From an uncultured Saprospiraceae bacterium (lineage in GTDB: Bacteria; Bacteroidota; Bacteroidia; Chitinophagales; Saprospiraceae): a stretch of DNA of 64,000 bases. Below, piece by piece: positions 34,962 through 43,431 of the stretch. Made by a program: the position numbers and the translations under genes. The notes under the pieces were generated by a model, which saw only the letters and a list, made by a program, of their open reading frames with translations, made no database searches and had not been told where the DNA came from. Every line of letters begins with the position of its first letter. Within the stretch, counting starts at the first letter, position 1. Where the stretch lies: contig CAJQRD010000016.1 of the NCBI GenBank assembly GCA_905480605.1, positions 62,001 to 126,000 on the forward strand. The letters are read 5' to 3'.

Positions 34962-36092
34962 ATGCAGAAAATCCAAATGGTGGATCTAAAAAAGCAATAT
35001 TCAGAAATAAAACCTGAAATTGATCAAGCAATTCAGGAAGTAATTGACAGCTGTGCATTTGTCAGAGGACCAAAGGTTTTTGAATTTGAGGCCAATTTAG
35101 CTAAGTATCTAAATGTAAAACACGTAGTCTCTTGTGCCAATGGAACAGATGCCTTGCAAGTTGCAGTTATGGCATTGGGATTAGAGCCTGGAGATGAAGT
35201 AATTGTACCTAGCTTCACCTATGCTGCCACTGCGGAAATTATAGCTTTACTAAGATTGAAGCCTATAATGGTAGATGTTACGTTAGACACCTTTGAGATC
35301 GACATATCTGATCTTGAAACTCAAGTAACATCAAAAACTAAGGCTATTATTCCAGTTCACCTTTTTGGGCAATGTACAAACATGGATGCAGTGATGACAT
35401 TTGCAGATAAGCATAGTCTTTTCGTAATAGAAGACAATGCACAAGCAATTGGAGCAGATTATAATGGTACACAACACAAGGGCAAATCAGGAACCATTGG
35501 TCATATTGGATGTACATCTTTTTTTCCTTCAAAAAATCTTGGTTGCTACGGGGATGGTGGTGCTATCTGTACCAATGATGACAAGCTAGAAGAAAGCATT
35601 CGACAGATATGCAACCATGGAGAAAAAATAAAATATCATCATGACATTATTGGCTGTAATTCCAGATTGGATGGAATACAAGGTGCAGTTCTTGATATAA
35701 AACTGCCATTACTTGATGCTTACAATGCAAATAGGTATAAATCAGCACAAGTATACAATTCACTGCTTCGCAATATGGATATGATAATAACACCCGTTGA
35801 AGCCACATATTCTACTCATGTTTATCATCAATATACTTTACGAATCACTAATGGTAAAAGAGATGAACTTGCTGAATATTTAAAGGAAAATGAAATACCC
35901 TTTGGCATATACTACCCTATTCCTTTGTACAAACAAAAGGCTTATTCCTCCTATGTTAAAGAAGGATTTAAATTAAAAAACACTGAGCTATTATGTAATG
36001 AAGTTATCTCACTACCAATGCACAGTCATTTGGATATAGAAACACAAGAAATTATTTGTTCACATATCATTTCATTTTTCAATGGGGAATAA
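34962..36092 (+). CDS. wbpE: DegT/DnrJ aminotransferase, UDP-2-acetamido-2-deoxy-3-oxo-glucuronate type
   Basis: The 376-residue protein is a PLP sugar aminotransferase: [44 protein letters not shown], and [15 protein letters not shown] with PLP Lys191. The [19 protein letters not shown] segment is typical of WbpE/WlbC/DegT branch. It transfers an amino group to the 3-keto uronate made by the dehydrogenase gene two positions downstream, which together with the acetyltransferase between them makes UDP-2,3-diacetamido-2,3-dideoxy-glucuronic acid. The next gene overlaps by 11 bases. Specificity rests on the neighbours. Confidence 0.88.
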   Translation: MQKIQMVDLKKQYSEIKPEIDQAIQEVIDSCAFVRGPKVFEFEANLAKYLNVKHVVSCANGTDALQVAVMALGLEPGDEVIVPSFTYAATAEIIALLRLKPIMVDVTLDTFEIDISDLETQVTSKTKAIIPVHLFGQCTNMDAVMTFADKHSLFVIEDNAQAIGADYNGTQHKGKSGTIGHIGCTSFFPSKNLGCYGDGGAICTNDDKLEESIRQICNHGEKIKYHHDIIGCNSRLDGIQGAVLDIKLPLLDAYNANRYKSAQVYNSLLRNMDMIITPVEATYSTHVYHQYTLRITNGKRDELAEYLKENEIPFGIYYPIPLYKQKAYSSYVKEGFKLKNTELLCNEVISLPMHSHLDIETQEIICSHIISFFNGE

Positions 36093-36669
36093 GTCGAAAT
36101 ACGAGGATGTTTTTATACATAAAAGTGCATTTGTTGATGATGGAGCGAAAATAGGAGCTGGCAGTAAAATCTGGCACTTTTCTCATGTCATGAATAAGGC
36201 TACAATAGGACAAAATTGTAATCTTGGTCAGAATGTCTTTGTCGCAAATGGTGTAACTCTTGGCAATAATGTTAAAGTTCAAAATAATGTATCAATATAT
36301 GATGGTGTAATTGTAGAAGATGATGTTTTTCTTGGACCATCAATGGTATTTACAAATGTAATTAACCCAAGAAGTCATGTCAACAGGAAGCAGGAATATA
36401 TGAAAACATTAGTAAGAAAGGGTGCAACAATCGGAGCTAACGCAACGATAGTATGTGGTCATACGATTGGAGAATATGCATTTATTGGAGCAGGGGCTGT
36501 TGTTACCAAAAACATTCCTGATTATGCTCTAGTGACAGGTGTCCCAGCAATACAATCTGGATGGATCAGTAAAAGAGGTCAAAAGTTAAAATTTGAAAAC
36601 AACATTGCGATTTGCCCAGAATCACAACAAAAATATACGCTGCAAGATCAAATTGTTACAGCCGAATAA
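36082..36669 (+). CDS. wbpD: Hexapeptide-repeat N-acetyltransferase (WbpD/WlbB type)
   Basis: This 195-residue left-handed beta-helix enzyme begins with [20 protein letters not shown], then [20 protein letters not shown], hexapeptide turns throughout, and [19 protein letters not shown], the WbpD/WlbB-specific segment. It acetylates the 3-amino group of UDP-2-acetamido-3-amino-2,3-dideoxy-glucuronate from acetyl-CoA. It is encoded between the matching aminotransferase (overlap of 11 bases) and dehydrogenase. A short cysteine-containing tail ([12 protein letters not shown]) follows the helix. Confidence 0.9.
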   Translation: MGNKSKYEDVFIHKSAFVDDGAKIGAGSKIWHFSHVMNKATIGQNCNLGQNVFVANGVTLGNNVKVQNNVSIYDGVIVEDDVFLGPSMVFTNVINPRSHVNRKQEYMKTLVRKGATIGANATIVCGHTIGEYAFIGAGAVVTKNIPDYALVTGVPAIQSGWISKRGQKLKFENNIAICPESQQKYTLQDQIVTAE

Positions 36670-36679
36670 AAGCTATAAA

Positions 36680-37624
36680 ATGGATCAAAAAACCAAAAAT
36701 TTTGCATTAATTGGAGCTGCCGGATATATTGCTCCCAAGCATTTAGATGCAATAAAAAAAACTGGAAATCAACTTATTGCAGCATTGGACCCAAATGACA
36801 GCGTTGGTATATTGGACAGCTATTTCCCAAACACTCATTTTTTTACAAGCTTTGAAAGGTTTGTTGTGAAACAAAAATTAGAATCACCAATAGATTATTT
36901 TTCTATTTGTTCCCCTAACCATCACCATGATACGCATTGTAGATTTGCATTGATTAATAATGCTGACGCCATCTGTGAAAAACCATTGGTTTTAAATCCT
37001 TGGAACCTTGAAGCCTTAAAACGAACTGAAGAGGAAACATCGAAAAGCATTTTCAACATCTTGCAATTAAGAATACATCCAGAAATTATAGCCCTTAAGA
37101 AGTTTGTCAAAGAAAATAATGATAGGGTATTCGACATTGACTTGACTTACATTACCTCAAGAGGACCTTGGTATAATATATCTTGGAAAGGTGATACACA
37201 AAAATCTGGAGGTATTACCACCAACATTGGAATTCATTTTTTTGACGTTCTACTTTGGGTTTTCGGGGATGTCGAATCCCAATCAGTGTATGCACTCAAC
37301 GATAAGTTTGCATCTGGTATTTTACAATTGAAAAAAGCAAACGTAAGATGGTTCCTAAGCGTAGACAGCAATCATTTATCTAACGAATTGAAGGAGAAAG
37401 GTATTACTGTTGAACGTTCATTAACAATTGACAACAAGTCTTTTGATTTTTCTAAAGGATTTGAGAATTTACATGTAAAGAGTTATCAAAATATACTAGA
37501 TGGTAAGGGTTATACTACTGCTAATGTATCCGATGTTATTCAATTGGGATATGACATTCGAGAATCTAAAACTGTAGGGCTAAAAGATGATTATCACCCA
37601 CGCTTAAAAAAAATATCCTTCTAG
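36680..37624 (+). CDS. wbpB: Gfo/Idh/MocA sugar dehydrogenase (WbpB/WlbA type)
   Basis: A Rossmann N-terminal domain (NFALIGAAGYIAPKHLDAIK) is followed by CEKPLVLNPWNLEAL with the family's EKP motif, and GGITTNIGIHFFDVLLWVFG for the substrate domain. The GAAGYIAPKHLDAI start and QLRIHPEIIAL segment are those of UDP-N-acetyl-glucosaminuronate 3-dehydrogenases. I chose the ATG at 36680: a longer frame from 36593 overlaps the acetyltransferase gene. With the two previous genes it makes a complete C3 amino-acetyl module; the UDP-GlcNAc 6-dehydrogenase must be elsewhere. Confidence 0.9.
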   Translation: MDQKTKNFALIGAAGYIAPKHLDAIKKTGNQLIAALDPNDSVGILDSYFPNTHFFTSFERFVVKQKLESPIDYFSICSPNHHHDTHCRFALINNADAICEKPLVLNPWNLEALKRTEEETSKSIFNILQLRIHPEIIALKKFVKENNDRVFDIDLTYITSRGPWYNISWKGDTQKSGGITTNIGIHFFDVLLWVFGDVESQSVYALNDKFASGILQLKKANVRWFLSVDSNHLSNELKEKGITVERSLTIDNKSFDFSKGFENLHVKSYQNILDGKGYTTANVSDVIQLGYDIRESKTVGLKDDYHPRLKKISF

Positions 37625-37719
37625 TTTTCTAGTGAAATTAGATTTACTGAATAGTACATTAAAATGGATTATTTTATCAAAATGATTTTTACAATCAATT
37701 GCAAACCAAATACTTATAC

Positions 37720-37901
37720 TTTGCCTCGCCCTTCATCGCCATAGGCTTTGTCAAACGGGGACGGCAGGGTTATCCACATCTGAAACTGGTGGTTCAGTTC
37801 TCTCTTTTTAAAGCAGGATCTACTTGCTTTCATCTACTGAAGGTAGAGCACTCATTCATTCCTAGAATCATAAACAAAACAATTCCGATAGCGATCGGAA
37901 T
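37720..37901. repeat. GC-richer repeat-like island with hairpin
   Basis: Base composition changes abruptly from AT-rich to a richer stretch (CAAACGGGGACGGCAGGG, then GAAACTGGTGGTTCAG), ending in a perfect hairpin ATTCCGAT-AGCG-ATCGGAAT (37882-37901). I recall similar CCGATAGC/ATCGG hairpins and sequences as dispersed elements in other Bacteroidota genomes, but cannot check this. An apparent frame over it at 37699-37923 is low-complexity, unlike a protein, and I leave it out. Confidence 0.5.
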
Positions 37902-38052
37902 CAAGGCTATATATATTTCTTAAAGGTGCTAAAAAAATAAATTATTTAAAATTGAAAGTAAAACCTTCATGTATGAGGACAACAAACTGATATAAATTCC
38001 TGCAATAAAAAATCCTAATTCTAACTTCAACAAAAGTCAAGAACAAAACTAA

Positions 38053-38596
38053 ATTTATGACTATTCTGAAAATTTGATTTTGAAAAACCATATTGGTAAT
38101 GAACAAGTTGTGAGAAAAGACCTATTGTCTTATTATGATAAAAAGCAGTTGGCAGAAATCGCTCATCAAGTCCTTGACACTACATTCTCAGATAGCACTA
38201 GAGTTGTTTATTCTCATTATTCAAATGATGAAATAAACAAAATTAGCCAATACAATCCATCAACTGAAAAATTAGCAAGTTTACAAAAATTAGAATACCA
38301 AAATGGGAACATTATCAAACGTCAATACGAAGTTACAAACAGTGATGTTAAACATTTAGAAACTTTTACCTTTGATGACAATCCATCATTTAAGTATTGT
38401 AATCCGCATTTTATGCATAATGGTGAAAACCTTTCATTAAATAATATAACAAGAAAACAAATAGAGGTTCTTGTTTTTTAATCCTTTTGATAATTCCCAT
38501 GGAGACTTTAAAATATTTTATGAATACGAGAATAAACCTCCTATCTCACTTCAATATGTAAACTATTCAGTAAAAGCTATAGAGTACATTAATTAG
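38053..38596 (+). pseudogene. C-terminal remnant of a DUF4595-like lipoprotein gene
   Basis: The frame opens at 38053 right after a stop and has no ATG near its start (only TTG at 38074). It reads FIYDYSENLILKNHIGNEQV and SHYSNDEINKISQYN, then LQKLEYQNGNIIKRQYEV and HLETFTFDDNPSFKY, ending in a stop at 38479-38481. A neighbouring frame continues the same protein: NPFDNSHGDFKIFYEYENK then PISLQYVNYSVKAIEYIN to a stop at 38594. The repeated Y/F-x-Y/F strands resemble YD-repeat lipoproteins (weak). It lacks its 5' part and is frameshifted, so it is broken. Its 3' end overlaps the DUF3810 gene on the other strand. Confidence 0.6.
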
Positions 38597-39626
38597 CATC
38601 AAAGTCATCTTCACGATAAGCAGCTATCAACAATATCATTTGACTGTAAGACCGTATACCTGCTTTAACACCATGTGATTTTAAGTAATTATCATAGATA
38701 ATGTCTCGATATTTAGGCATCCAATCTTTGTATTGGTCAGCGTGTTCCGAAATCTGATTCAAATGATAAATGATTTTTGGACTTAGATTATCATATTCTT
38801 CTTTCCAGCTTTCACTATGAAAATATCTATAATAACCAGCCAAATACCTCCAATAAGCTAACTCCGCACTAAAAATAACTTCAGGTCTACTTGATTGGAT
38901 GCACGTTATATATGAAATAAAATTACAAACGCTTTCATCCGTAAATCCATAACCATGAGCCATTTCATGTGCCATTGTAAATGGATACTGCAATTCATAC
39001 AAACCACTATCAAGATGTCCCTCGAAAGCATGTGGAATATAAACTCCTGAGGTTCGGATGTGCAGCAAACTGCCTTTAAACATCGGGCGAACTCTTACAC
39101 GTCCAAAAGTTGGTATACCCCACTTACTAATTATACCTTCTTGATTAATTCTCAATTGCGATTCCAGTTTATCAAGAGGTCCTTTGACACTTAAGTTTAG
39201 ATGCATATTTAAAAGAGAGTCCAACAAGTCTGTTTGTTTTCTAAATGTTTTTGTAATGTAGGCACTGTCTAATATGACAGGATTTAGTTTTGTAAGAGAA
39301 TAAATTGATGGCTGCTGATAATTAAAACCCCAAGTCAAATAAAATGCTATGATAATCCAAATCAAGCAAGATATGACAGATTCTAACCACCAAAATCGAC
39401 TCTTTTGCTTAAAAAGAAAAAAATAACCAATAAAAAACGGTGCGATGATATAAATAGACGGTAAAGGCAAAAGACCCAAAGTATAGTCATGAAGGACTCT
39501 AAGTACTTGAAAAACACTCTTAAAGTACAAAACATTGTATAAAACCGATGATAGACTAAAAATCCAATTGATTAATAAAACAAAAATCAATGTTATCACC
39601 CCGACTTTTATCCTATTCCAATTCAC
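38589..39626 (-). CDS. DUF3810 membrane-anchored putative metalloprotease
   Basis: The 345-residue protein has three N-terminal hydrophobic helices and a large extracytoplasmic domain. The conserved core reads IRTSGVYIPHAFEGHLDSGL and ends YPFTMAHEMAHGYGFTDES: a zincin-type HExxH (His220-Glu221...His224) with Glu231 as likely third ligand. This is the DUF3810 family of Bacteroidota and Firmicutes. Peptidase activity is inferred from the motif only. Single gene with no clear operon partner. Confidence 0.85.
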   Translation of the reverse strand: MNWNRIKVGVITLIFVLLINWIFSLSSVLYNVLYFKSVFQVLRVLHDYTLGLLPLPSIYIIAPFFIGYFFLFKQKSRFWWLESVISCLIWIIIAFYLTWGFNYQQPSIYSLTKLNPVILDSAYITKTFRKQTDLLDSLLNMHLNLSVKGPLDKLESQLRINQEGIISKWGIPTFGRVRVRPMFKGSLLHIRTSGVYIPHAFEGHLDSGLYELQYPFTMAHEMAHGYGFTDESVCNFISYITCIQSSRPEVIFSAELAYWRYLAGYYRYFHSESWKEEYDNLSPKIIYHLNQISEHADQYKDWMPKYRDIIYDNYLKSHGVKAGIRSYSQMILLIAAYREDDFDAN

Positions 39627-39731
39627 ATTTGTATTTTTGAGAGAACTTTTTAATATTGTGTTCTGTTAGCAAGATATACAACATAATGATAAGTATCATT
39701 TATTTAAAATTAGAAATTAAAACAATACAAA

Positions 39732-40049
39732 ATGGCATTTGAATTCACTGATGCAAACTTTCAAGAATCTGCGTTAGATTCTGACAAATTAGTAGTCGTA
39801 GACTTTTGGGCAGAATGGTGTGGACCATGTAGAATGGTTTCTCCAATTATCGATGAGCTATCTAAAGAATATGAAGGTAAAGCTATAATCGGAAAAGTAA
39901 ATGTAGACCACCACTCAGGTGTTTCTATGAAATATGGTGTTAGAAGCATCCCTACAATTCTTTTGATTAAGAATGGAGAAGTTGTTGAAAAGCATGTAGG
40001 AGCAGCTACAAAAGCTGTTTTAGAGCAAAAAATGGCAGCTCACATGTAA
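39732..40049 (+). CDS. trxA: Thioredoxin
   Basis: This 105-residue protein has the whole thioredoxin fold: VVVDFWAEWCGPCRMVSPI with the CGPC active site, KVNVDHHSGVSMKYGVRSIP with cis-Pro, and LLIKNGEVVEKHVGA. It reduces cytoplasmic disulfides with NADPH via thioredoxin reductase. It is a single-gene unit followed by a textbook terminator. Confidence 0.97.
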   Translation: MAFEFTDANFQESALDSDKLVVVDFWAEWCGPCRMVSPIIDELSKEYEGKAIIGKVNVDHHSGVSMKYGVRSIPTILLIKNGEVVEKHVGAATKAVLEQKMAAHM

Positions 40050-40078
40050 TAAAACACCTAAAAAATAAGATATTACAG

Positions 40079-40110
40079 GCTCTTAGTCGTTATGATTAAG
40101 AGCTTTTTTT
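40079..40110 (+). terminator. Rho-independent terminator of trxA
   Basis: 10-bp stem (GCTCTTAGTC/GATTAAGAGC, one G-T pair), 5-base loop and seven T residues, 30 bases after the stop codon. Confidence 0.9.
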
Positions 40111-40223
40111 ATGTAATTGGGCAAATCTATTCCAGATATAAAAGGTAATATATTAGTAAAGCATAACTTTATAGCAATCTAAGACTTTGATCTTCGAGAT
40201 CATGAACAGTAAATTGAAATGAT

Positions 40224-41150
40224 ATGAGTGGTTTTTTTGACAATTATGATTTAAAGAAAATAGAAAACATTGAATTGCTTGCCAAGCAAGTGGTAGAAGG
40301 TTTTATTATAGGTTTGCATAAAAGTCCATTTCACGGATTTTCAGTTGAATTTGCTGAGCATCGTATTTACAATCAAGGTGAAGCCACAAAAAATATAGAT
40401 TGGAAAGTTTACGCGAGAACCGATAAGTTGTTTGTCAAAAAATTTGAAGAAGAAACCAATTTACGTGCTCAAATAGTTATCGACACTTCATCTTCAATGT
40501 ATTTCCCTAAAGATAGAAAAGACAATGAACTCAATAAGTTACAGTTTAGTGCATTGGCTGCAGCTTCTCTTATGAATCTATTAAAGAGACAAAGAGATGC
40601 TTACGGCTTAAGTTTATTTGATGATAAACTACATGTCCATACCAAAGTTAAAGCCAGCACCACACATTACCGATTATTGCTTTCTTATTTAGAGACACTT
40701 ATCAAAGATGAGGTTGACAATAAAAAAACGAGTGTTGTTGACACATTGCATCAAATAGCAGATAGTATTCACAAAAGGTCATTGGTTATAATCTTCAGTG
40801 ATATGTTTGGTCAAACTGAAGATAACAATAAACTTTTTTCGGCACTCCAACATTTAAAATATAACAAACATGAGGTTATCTTATTCCATGTTACAGATCA
40901 CAAATTAGAGGAAAATTTTGAGTTTGAAAATAGACCTCATGAGTTTATTGATATGGAATCTGGCGAACGTATTAAGTTGCAATCAAATCAAGTTAGGGAA
41001 TTTTATACAGAGAAGGTAGCAAGCTTCAAAGCTGATCTTAAAATGAAGTGCTTGCAGTATAAAATTGACTTTATAGATACTGATATAAGAAAAGGTTTTG
41101 CTCCTATATTAGAAACGTACTTGGTCAAAAGAAAGAAAATGAATATTTAA
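40224..41150 (+). CDS. DUF58 domain protein
   Basis: The 308-residue protein is a soluble DUF58 member: GEATKNIDWKVYARTDKLFV is the family signature (NIDWxxYAR), preceded by FHGFSVEFAEHRIYNQGE. A VWA-like core follows with IDTSSSMYF, a DxSxS metal site, and LVIIFSDMFGQTEDN. DUF58 proteins usually act with MoxR AAA+ ATPases and VWA/BatA membrane proteins; that partner is not adjacent here, though the partial VWA-type gene at the window start could belong to such a system. It is likely the first gene of a unit with PPK2 and the S4 protein. Confidence 0.9.
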   Translation: MSGFFDNYDLKKIENIELLAKQVVEGFIIGLHKSPFHGFSVEFAEHRIYNQGEATKNIDWKVYARTDKLFVKKFEEETNLRAQIVIDTSSSMYFPKDRKDNELNKLQFSALAAASLMNLLKRQRDAYGLSLFDDKLHVHTKVKASTTHYRLLLSYLETLIKDEVDNKKTSVVDTLHQIADSIHKRSLVIIFSDMFGQTEDNNKLFSALQHLKYNKHEVILFHVTDHKLEENFEFENRPHEFIDMESGERIKLQSNQVREFYTEKVASFKADLKMKCLQYKIDFIDTDIRKGFAPILETYLVKRKKMNI

Positions 41151-41165
41151 TTTGAAGTTAATACT

Positions 41166-41936
41166 ATGCCTAATATAAAAATTAGTGATCTCAATACTAA
41201 AGCACCCAAGTTACTTGAAAAATACAAGATAAAGAAGGAAACTTCTAAGCTGGCTAAAAAGATCCAAGTACAAGTATCAAAAATGTATGCTGAAAAAAAA
41301 TACAGCTTACTGGTCGTACTTCAAGGAATGGATTCGAGTGGAAAAGATGGTGTATCAAGAGAAGTCTTTTCAGAAGTTAGTCCAACAATGGTGAGCGCTT
41401 ATTCGTTTAAAAAGCCATCAGACATAGAATTTGCCCACGATTTTTTATGGAGAGTCCACAAACAAACACCAGAAAAAGGAGAGGTTAAATTATTTGTAAG
41501 ATCACACTATGAAGATGTGCTAATTCAACGTGTGCATTCATGGATTGATGAAGATCGTGTTGATATGAGAATCAATGCTATAAATGCATTTGAAGAACTT
41601 TTAGAAAAAGACAACAATACAGTTGTAATGAAGTTCTTTTTGAACCTTTCTAAAGAAAAACAAAAGGAAAAATTACTAGAACGCATAGAAAATCCTGATA
41701 AAAATTATAAACACAATGACGGGGATTGGAATGAGCGTAAACTGTGGGATAAATATATGGATGCTTATGAGAATATGCTTAACAAAAGTAAGATTCCTTG
41801 GATTCCAGTTCCTGCAGATCAAAGGTGGTATAGAAATTATTTTGTAGCAAAATCCGTATTAGAAAAATTAGAATCACTTAATCTTGAATTTCCAGCATTG
41901 CAAGAAAAACCAAATATCGATATAGAGAATGCCTAA
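41166..41936 (+). CDS. Polyphosphate kinase 2 family protein
   Basis: The 256-residue enzyme shows the P-loop GMDSSGKDG (54-62), SFKKPSDIEFAHDFLWRVHK, VRSHYEDVL (Walker B region; the RSHYEDVLV form is typical of class III PPK2) and KHNDGDWNERKLWDKYMDAY (lid and end). It moves phosphate between polyphosphate and nucleotides, and class III members can phosphorylate AMP and ADP. It lies 15 bases after the DUF58 gene and overlaps the S4 gene by 8 bases, giving a probable operon. Confidence 0.9.
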   Translation: MPNIKISDLNTKAPKLLEKYKIKKETSKLAKKIQVQVSKMYAEKKYSLLVVLQGMDSSGKDGVSREVFSEVSPTMVSAYSFKKPSDIEFAHDFLWRVHKQTPEKGEVKLFVRSHYEDVLIQRVHSWIDEDRVDMRINAINAFEELLEKDNNTVVMKFFLNLSKEKQKEKLLERIENPDKNYKHNDGDWNERKLWDKYMDAYENMLNKSKIPWIPVPADQRWYRNYFVAKSVLEKLESLNLEFPALQEKPNIDIENA

Positions 41937-42342
41937 TGATAAAATGAGAATTGACAAGTGGCTATGGAATGTTAGGATTTTTAAATCAAGAACAAAAGCC
42001 ACAAACGCCTGTAAAAAAGGGGCTATAAAAATTGGAGAATCACGCCTTAAGCCTTCATCATTAATTACTGTTAACAGCAAAATAGAGGTAAGAAAAGATG
42101 GTTTTATTTTAGAATTTCTAATTAAAGAGCTTATTCCCAAAAGAGTAAGTGCAACATTAGCAGAACCATGTTATGACAACATAACACCGTTAGAAGAACT
42201 TAACAAATTTAAAAATTGGTTTATGGGCAAAGCTCCAGCCGAAAGACGTGACAAAGGACTAGGACGACCTACTAAAAGGGAACGTCGAGATATTGATGAA
42301 TTTAAAGATGAGATCTTCTTGGATGATTGGTTTGATGATTAG
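41929..42342 (+). CDS. S4-domain RNA-binding protein (Hsp15/HslR-like)
   Basis: A 137-residue protein: MRIDKWLWNVRIFKSRTKAT is the start of an S4 domain (residues about 6-65) followed by a basic and acidic tail (GRPTKRERRDIDEFKDEIF and LDDWFDD). This is the HslR/Hsp15 layout, a ribosome-associated protein that binds free 50S subunits carrying stalled peptidyl-tRNA. The ATG at 41929 overlaps ppk2 by eight bases. A second ATG lies at 41944 in the same frame, so the exact start is uncertain by five residues. Confidence 0.88.
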   Translation: MPNDKMRIDKWLWNVRIFKSRTKATNACKKGAIKIGESRLKPSSLITVNSKIEVRKDGFILEFLIKELIPKRVSATLAEPCYDNITPLEELNKFKNWFMGKAPAERRDKGLGRPTKRERRDIDEFKDEIFLDDWFDD

Positions 42343-42431
42343 TTCTTAATCTGCTCCGCTTACCTTTTACGTAACGTTTCGCTTACCTATTAAAAACGAT
42401 TCGCTCTGTATTATAGGAGATTTTACTTTTG

Positions 42432-43319
42432 TTAAGCAAATGATTTACTTACAACTATGTCTCTAGAACCTTTCTCGTATTTGTAAAAACCTTCCCCTGA
42501 TTTACGTCCTAGACTTTTGGCTGTAACCATATTTACAAGAAGAGGACAAGGTGCATATTTAGGATTTCCCATTCCATCATGTAATACATTTAGAATTGCC
42601 AGGCACACATCAAGGCCAATAAAGTCAGCTAACTGTAACGGTCCCATAGGATGAGCCATTCCCAGTTTCATAACAGTATCAATTTCTTCAACACCTGCTA
42701 CACCTTCAAATAGAGTATAGATTGCTTCATTGATCATTGGCATTAATACTCTGTTGGCAACAAATCCAGGAAAATCATTGACTTCAACAGGTACCTTACC
42801 TAACGTTTTAGACAATTCCATGATTTTACTGGTCACATTATCACTTGTGTGATATCCTTTAATGACTTCGACCAATTTCATCACAGGAACCGGATTCATA
42901 AAATGCATTCCAATTACATTTTGAGGAAAATCAGTAACACTTGCAATTTTCGTAATTGAAATTGAGGAAGTATTACTTGCCAAAATACAATCATCGGGAC
43001 TGTATTTATCAATTTCCTTGAAGATTGAAAGCTTTAAATCTAAATTTTCGGTTGCTGCTTCAACAATAAGATCACAATCCCCTACAGCTTCTTCAATAGA
43101 GGTGAAAGTTTCGATATTTTCGATCGTCTCAGTTTTTCTAGCTTCATCAATTTTTTCTTTAGCGACCATTCGCCATAAATTTTTATCAATTGTTTCAAGT
43201 GCTTGAGCCAATCTTTCAGATGACACATCCACCAAATTTACCTTAAAACCATTCATAGCAAATACATGAGCAATGCCATTTCCCATAGTCCCAGCACCAA
43301 TAATCGCAACTTTATTCAT
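42432..43319 (-). CDS. 3-hydroxybutyryl-CoA dehydrogenase
   Basis: A 295-residue 3-hydroxyacyl-CoA dehydrogenase with NAD-binding GAGTMGNGIAHVFAMNG at the N-terminus, NTSSISITKIA, the catalytic GMHFMNPVPVMKLVEVI and the C-terminal helical domain (NEAIYTLFEGVAGVEEIDTVM and GPLQLADFIGLD). Stand-alone length matches Hbd/PaaH rather than the FadB fusion. It oxidises 3-hydroxyacyl-CoA in fatty acid breakdown or works in butyrate/PHB-like routes; which one cannot be read from the neighbours. It is divergent from pfkA with a 112-base spacer. Confidence 0.9.
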   Translation of the reverse strand: MNKVAIIGAGTMGNGIAHVFAMNGFKVNLVDVSSERLAQALETIDKNLWRMVAKEKIDEARKTETIENIETFTSIEEAVGDCDLIVEAATENLDLKLSIFKEIDKYSPDDCILASNTSSISITKIASVTDFPQNVIGMHFMNPVPVMKLVEVIKGYHTSDNVTSKIMELSKTLGKVPVEVNDFPGFVANRVLMPMINEAIYTLFEGVAGVEEIDTVMKLGMAHPMGPLQLADFIGLDVCLAILNVLHDGMGNPKYAPCPLLVNMVTAKSLGRKSGEGFYKYEKGSRDIVVSKSFA

Positions 43320-43431
43320 TGAATTAGATTTTGGGTGAAATTATGAATTTTCAATTAGTCAAGCAGTAAATTTTATTAATAAATATTATAACTGTAAATT
43401 TATCTCTTGCTTTAAGCTATAAAACAATTAA

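Noticed and set aside
37699-37923. 74-residue open frame over the repeat-like island
   Set aside because: The translated sequence is not protein-like and follows the repeat's composition; it lacks any conserved pattern, so I treat it as a chance frame over noncoding repeat DNA.
40224-42342. DUF58-PPK2-S4 unit as a new defence or stress system
   Set aside because: All three belong to common housekeeping families and their close spacing is ordinary operon packing; no extra unusual partner is present.
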